Assembly (NCBI GenBank): GCA_013396525.1
Contig: VWYX01001156.1
Coordinates: forward strand, 167,514-231,513
Direction: 5' to 3'
DNA length: 64,000 nt
From: Chaetorhynchus papuensis
Taxonomy: Eukaryota; Chordata; Aves; Passeriformes; Rhipiduridae
In this document: positions 62,746 through 64,000 of the stretch, piece by piece
Layout of the letters: the number at the start of each line of letters is the position of its first letter
Numbering within the stretch: position 1 is the first letter of the stretch
Translations under genes and position numbers: made by a program
Notes under the pieces: generated by a model
Told to the model about the DNA's origin: nothing
Databases searched by the model: none
Seen by the model: only the letters and a program-made list of their open reading frames with translations

Positions 62746-63807
62746 TCAAAGAGGTAAATTCACCCAGGAACTGCTCTCCAGGTTTTGAGAGCTGCTGGTA
62801 GAGTTTTCTTTGCCTGTGTGGGGGCCCAATTTGAGCAGCTTGAGCTGAATAATAACGGGGGGCTCTGTTTGGAGCAGTTTTTACAGAAGGGTTCTGAAGA
62901 GGCTTTGAAGCCTCACTGTGGGGAGGGGAATGGGCTGTGGTTGCTTCCCTGCAGCAGGTACAGGTAGAAGCAGGTCATTCCTGCCTATGGAAAAATCCAT
63001 CTTTTCTGAGCTTTTTCAAAGGAAATTTTCAAGATTTTTGCCTTAGGAGAAACCAAATGCATATTTCATGCAAACCTCCAGATTTTGTTGGATCACCTAG
63101 GAAACAACTCTCTCTCTTATTTTTCTTTAGAATAAAGCTTTTCTTCTCACTTTTCCCTTGTCACTTGTGGCACCAGGCTCCCTTGAGAGGAGCATCTCTT
63201 CTGAAGGCCGGTGCCCTGTGGTGTCCAGAGGCCACTGACAGAGACTTGAAAAACTTCCTTGAAGATTTTTCAGCTCTAGGCCAGACCTTCATTTCCCCCA
63301 CGAGCTTGTCAAGAAGCTAAATTAGGACTGATTCGCATTTGGATCAACGAGCTATAAATACAGACTGCCCAGAAGGTGCAGAGAACACAATGCTGGGAAG
63401 GGCTGTTCTCCAGGAGGGAATGAGCTGTAGCTGAGAACATAAGGCCTGTCCTTACTCCTACAAGCCCAGTCCTGGTGTTTGCACTGAGTCCCTTCTGTGC
63501 CTGCTCCCCACTGTGACGGTTTCTACTTTAACCCACAGCAGGTATTATTGACATTAATGCACTCTAGGTGCATGAGGCACCTGAGGCCTCTTTTGCTTGG
63601 AAAGAGCTGGAAGGACATGAGAATTTGCTCCTCGGGTGAGATGAGCTGCTGGTACATTTCTTTAGCTGAATTTTAATACTAAAACCAGGGGGTAGTCGAG
63701 AAAGAAGTGGAATTTAAAACATGCCTGTAGAACTCCCACAATATTCCATTGCTGTGGAATGCACATTTGGGGAGCTGGTCACTGTGGCTGAAGGTGAGTC
63801 CAGGTGT

Positions 63808-64000
63808 GCCAGAGGCCAAGGGCACCTGGCTTGGATCAGGAATAGCAGGAGCAGGGCAGTCAGTGCCTGTCCCCTGGCACTGCTGGGGCACCTCCAGTCC
63901 TGGGGGCAGTTCTGGGCACCTCATGTCAGGAAGGACCTGGAGGGGCTGGAGCGTGTCCAGGGCAGGGAACAGAGCTGGGAAGGGGCTGGAGCCCCAGGAG
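63808..64000 (+). mobile_element. CR1 LINE, runs off the window end
   Basis: 'aggccaagggcacctggctt', 'ggatcaggaatagcaggagc', 'ctccagtcctgggggcagtt', then 'gggaaggggctggagcccca'. This is further 5' in the CR1 3' region than most copies here. The 3' terminus lies beyond 64000. Confidence 0.88.

Larger units (their letters stand above)
59190..64000 (+). other. 5' part of MYO1D intron 19
   Basis: 4811 bp downstream of the last exon seen. The next MYO1D segment in mammals begins VNRFSKVEDRAIF, and no matching exon is present here. Content: CR1 fragments at 59325-59410, 60925-61085, 62505-62745 and 63808-64000, and otherwise unique intron. Confidence 0.8.

Noticed and set aside
59190..64000. MYO1D exon 20
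   Set aside because: No segment encodes anything like VNRFSKVEDRAIF behind an acceptor, so the exon must lie beyond 64000.

Overview
This window is a stretch of vertebrate, almost certainly avian, genomic DNA on which I can support one protein-coding gene: MYO1D, the class I unconventional myosin-Id, on the + strand. The avian reading rests on about thirty truncated CR1 (chicken repeat 1) LINE 3' ends, several nearly identical to each other, and on the compactness of the gene. Crocodilians and turtles also carry CR1, so 'bird' is an inference. I see no second gene, RNA gene, CRISPR array, virus or bacterial-type operon.

Layout: 1-9750 is the 3' part of a large first intron; the start codon exon lies upstream of the window. 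Eighteen coding exons follow, numbered 2-19 by comparison with mammalian MYO1D recalled from memory: 9751-9959, 10828-10921, 11749-11914, 13650-13703, 14764-14859, 15949-16065, 17226-17429, 18581-18726, 18808-18922, 19562-19732, 24321-24391, 26214-26288, 27727-27859, 38207-38373, 43012-43219, 57080-57303, 58480-58624 and 59085-59189. They total 2500 nt, every junction is GT-AG, and the phases join without a frameshift or stop to give 833 complete codons. That is residues 33-865 if exon 1 supplies 32 residues. The last roughly 140 residues (the rest of the TH1 membrane-binding tail) must lie 3' of the window, because 59190-64000 holds no recognisable exon.

The encoded protein has a complete core motor (P-loop, switch I, switch II, the conserved EPYYVRCIKPN segment), two IQ light-chain sites and the start of the TH1 tail. 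Nothing suggests a pseudogene. MYO1D is a monomeric actin motor that binds calmodulin and acidic membranes. Its orthologues set left-right chirality in flies, frogs and fish and act in planar polarity in mammals.

The non-coding part is intron sequence with CR1 fragments in both orientations and four minisatellites: 32-bp units in intron 5, 24-bp in intron 15, and 37-bp and 30-bp in intron 16. The observations I rate highest concern how repeats could affect the transcript. Inverted near-identical CR1 copies flank exons 2-4. A hairpin-forming CR1 pair (about 97% identical arms) lies just upstream of exon 17. A minisatellite begins 6 nt inside intron 5 next to a weak donor. Two G-rich minisatellites sit close together in intron 16. 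I found no wholly new biological system.
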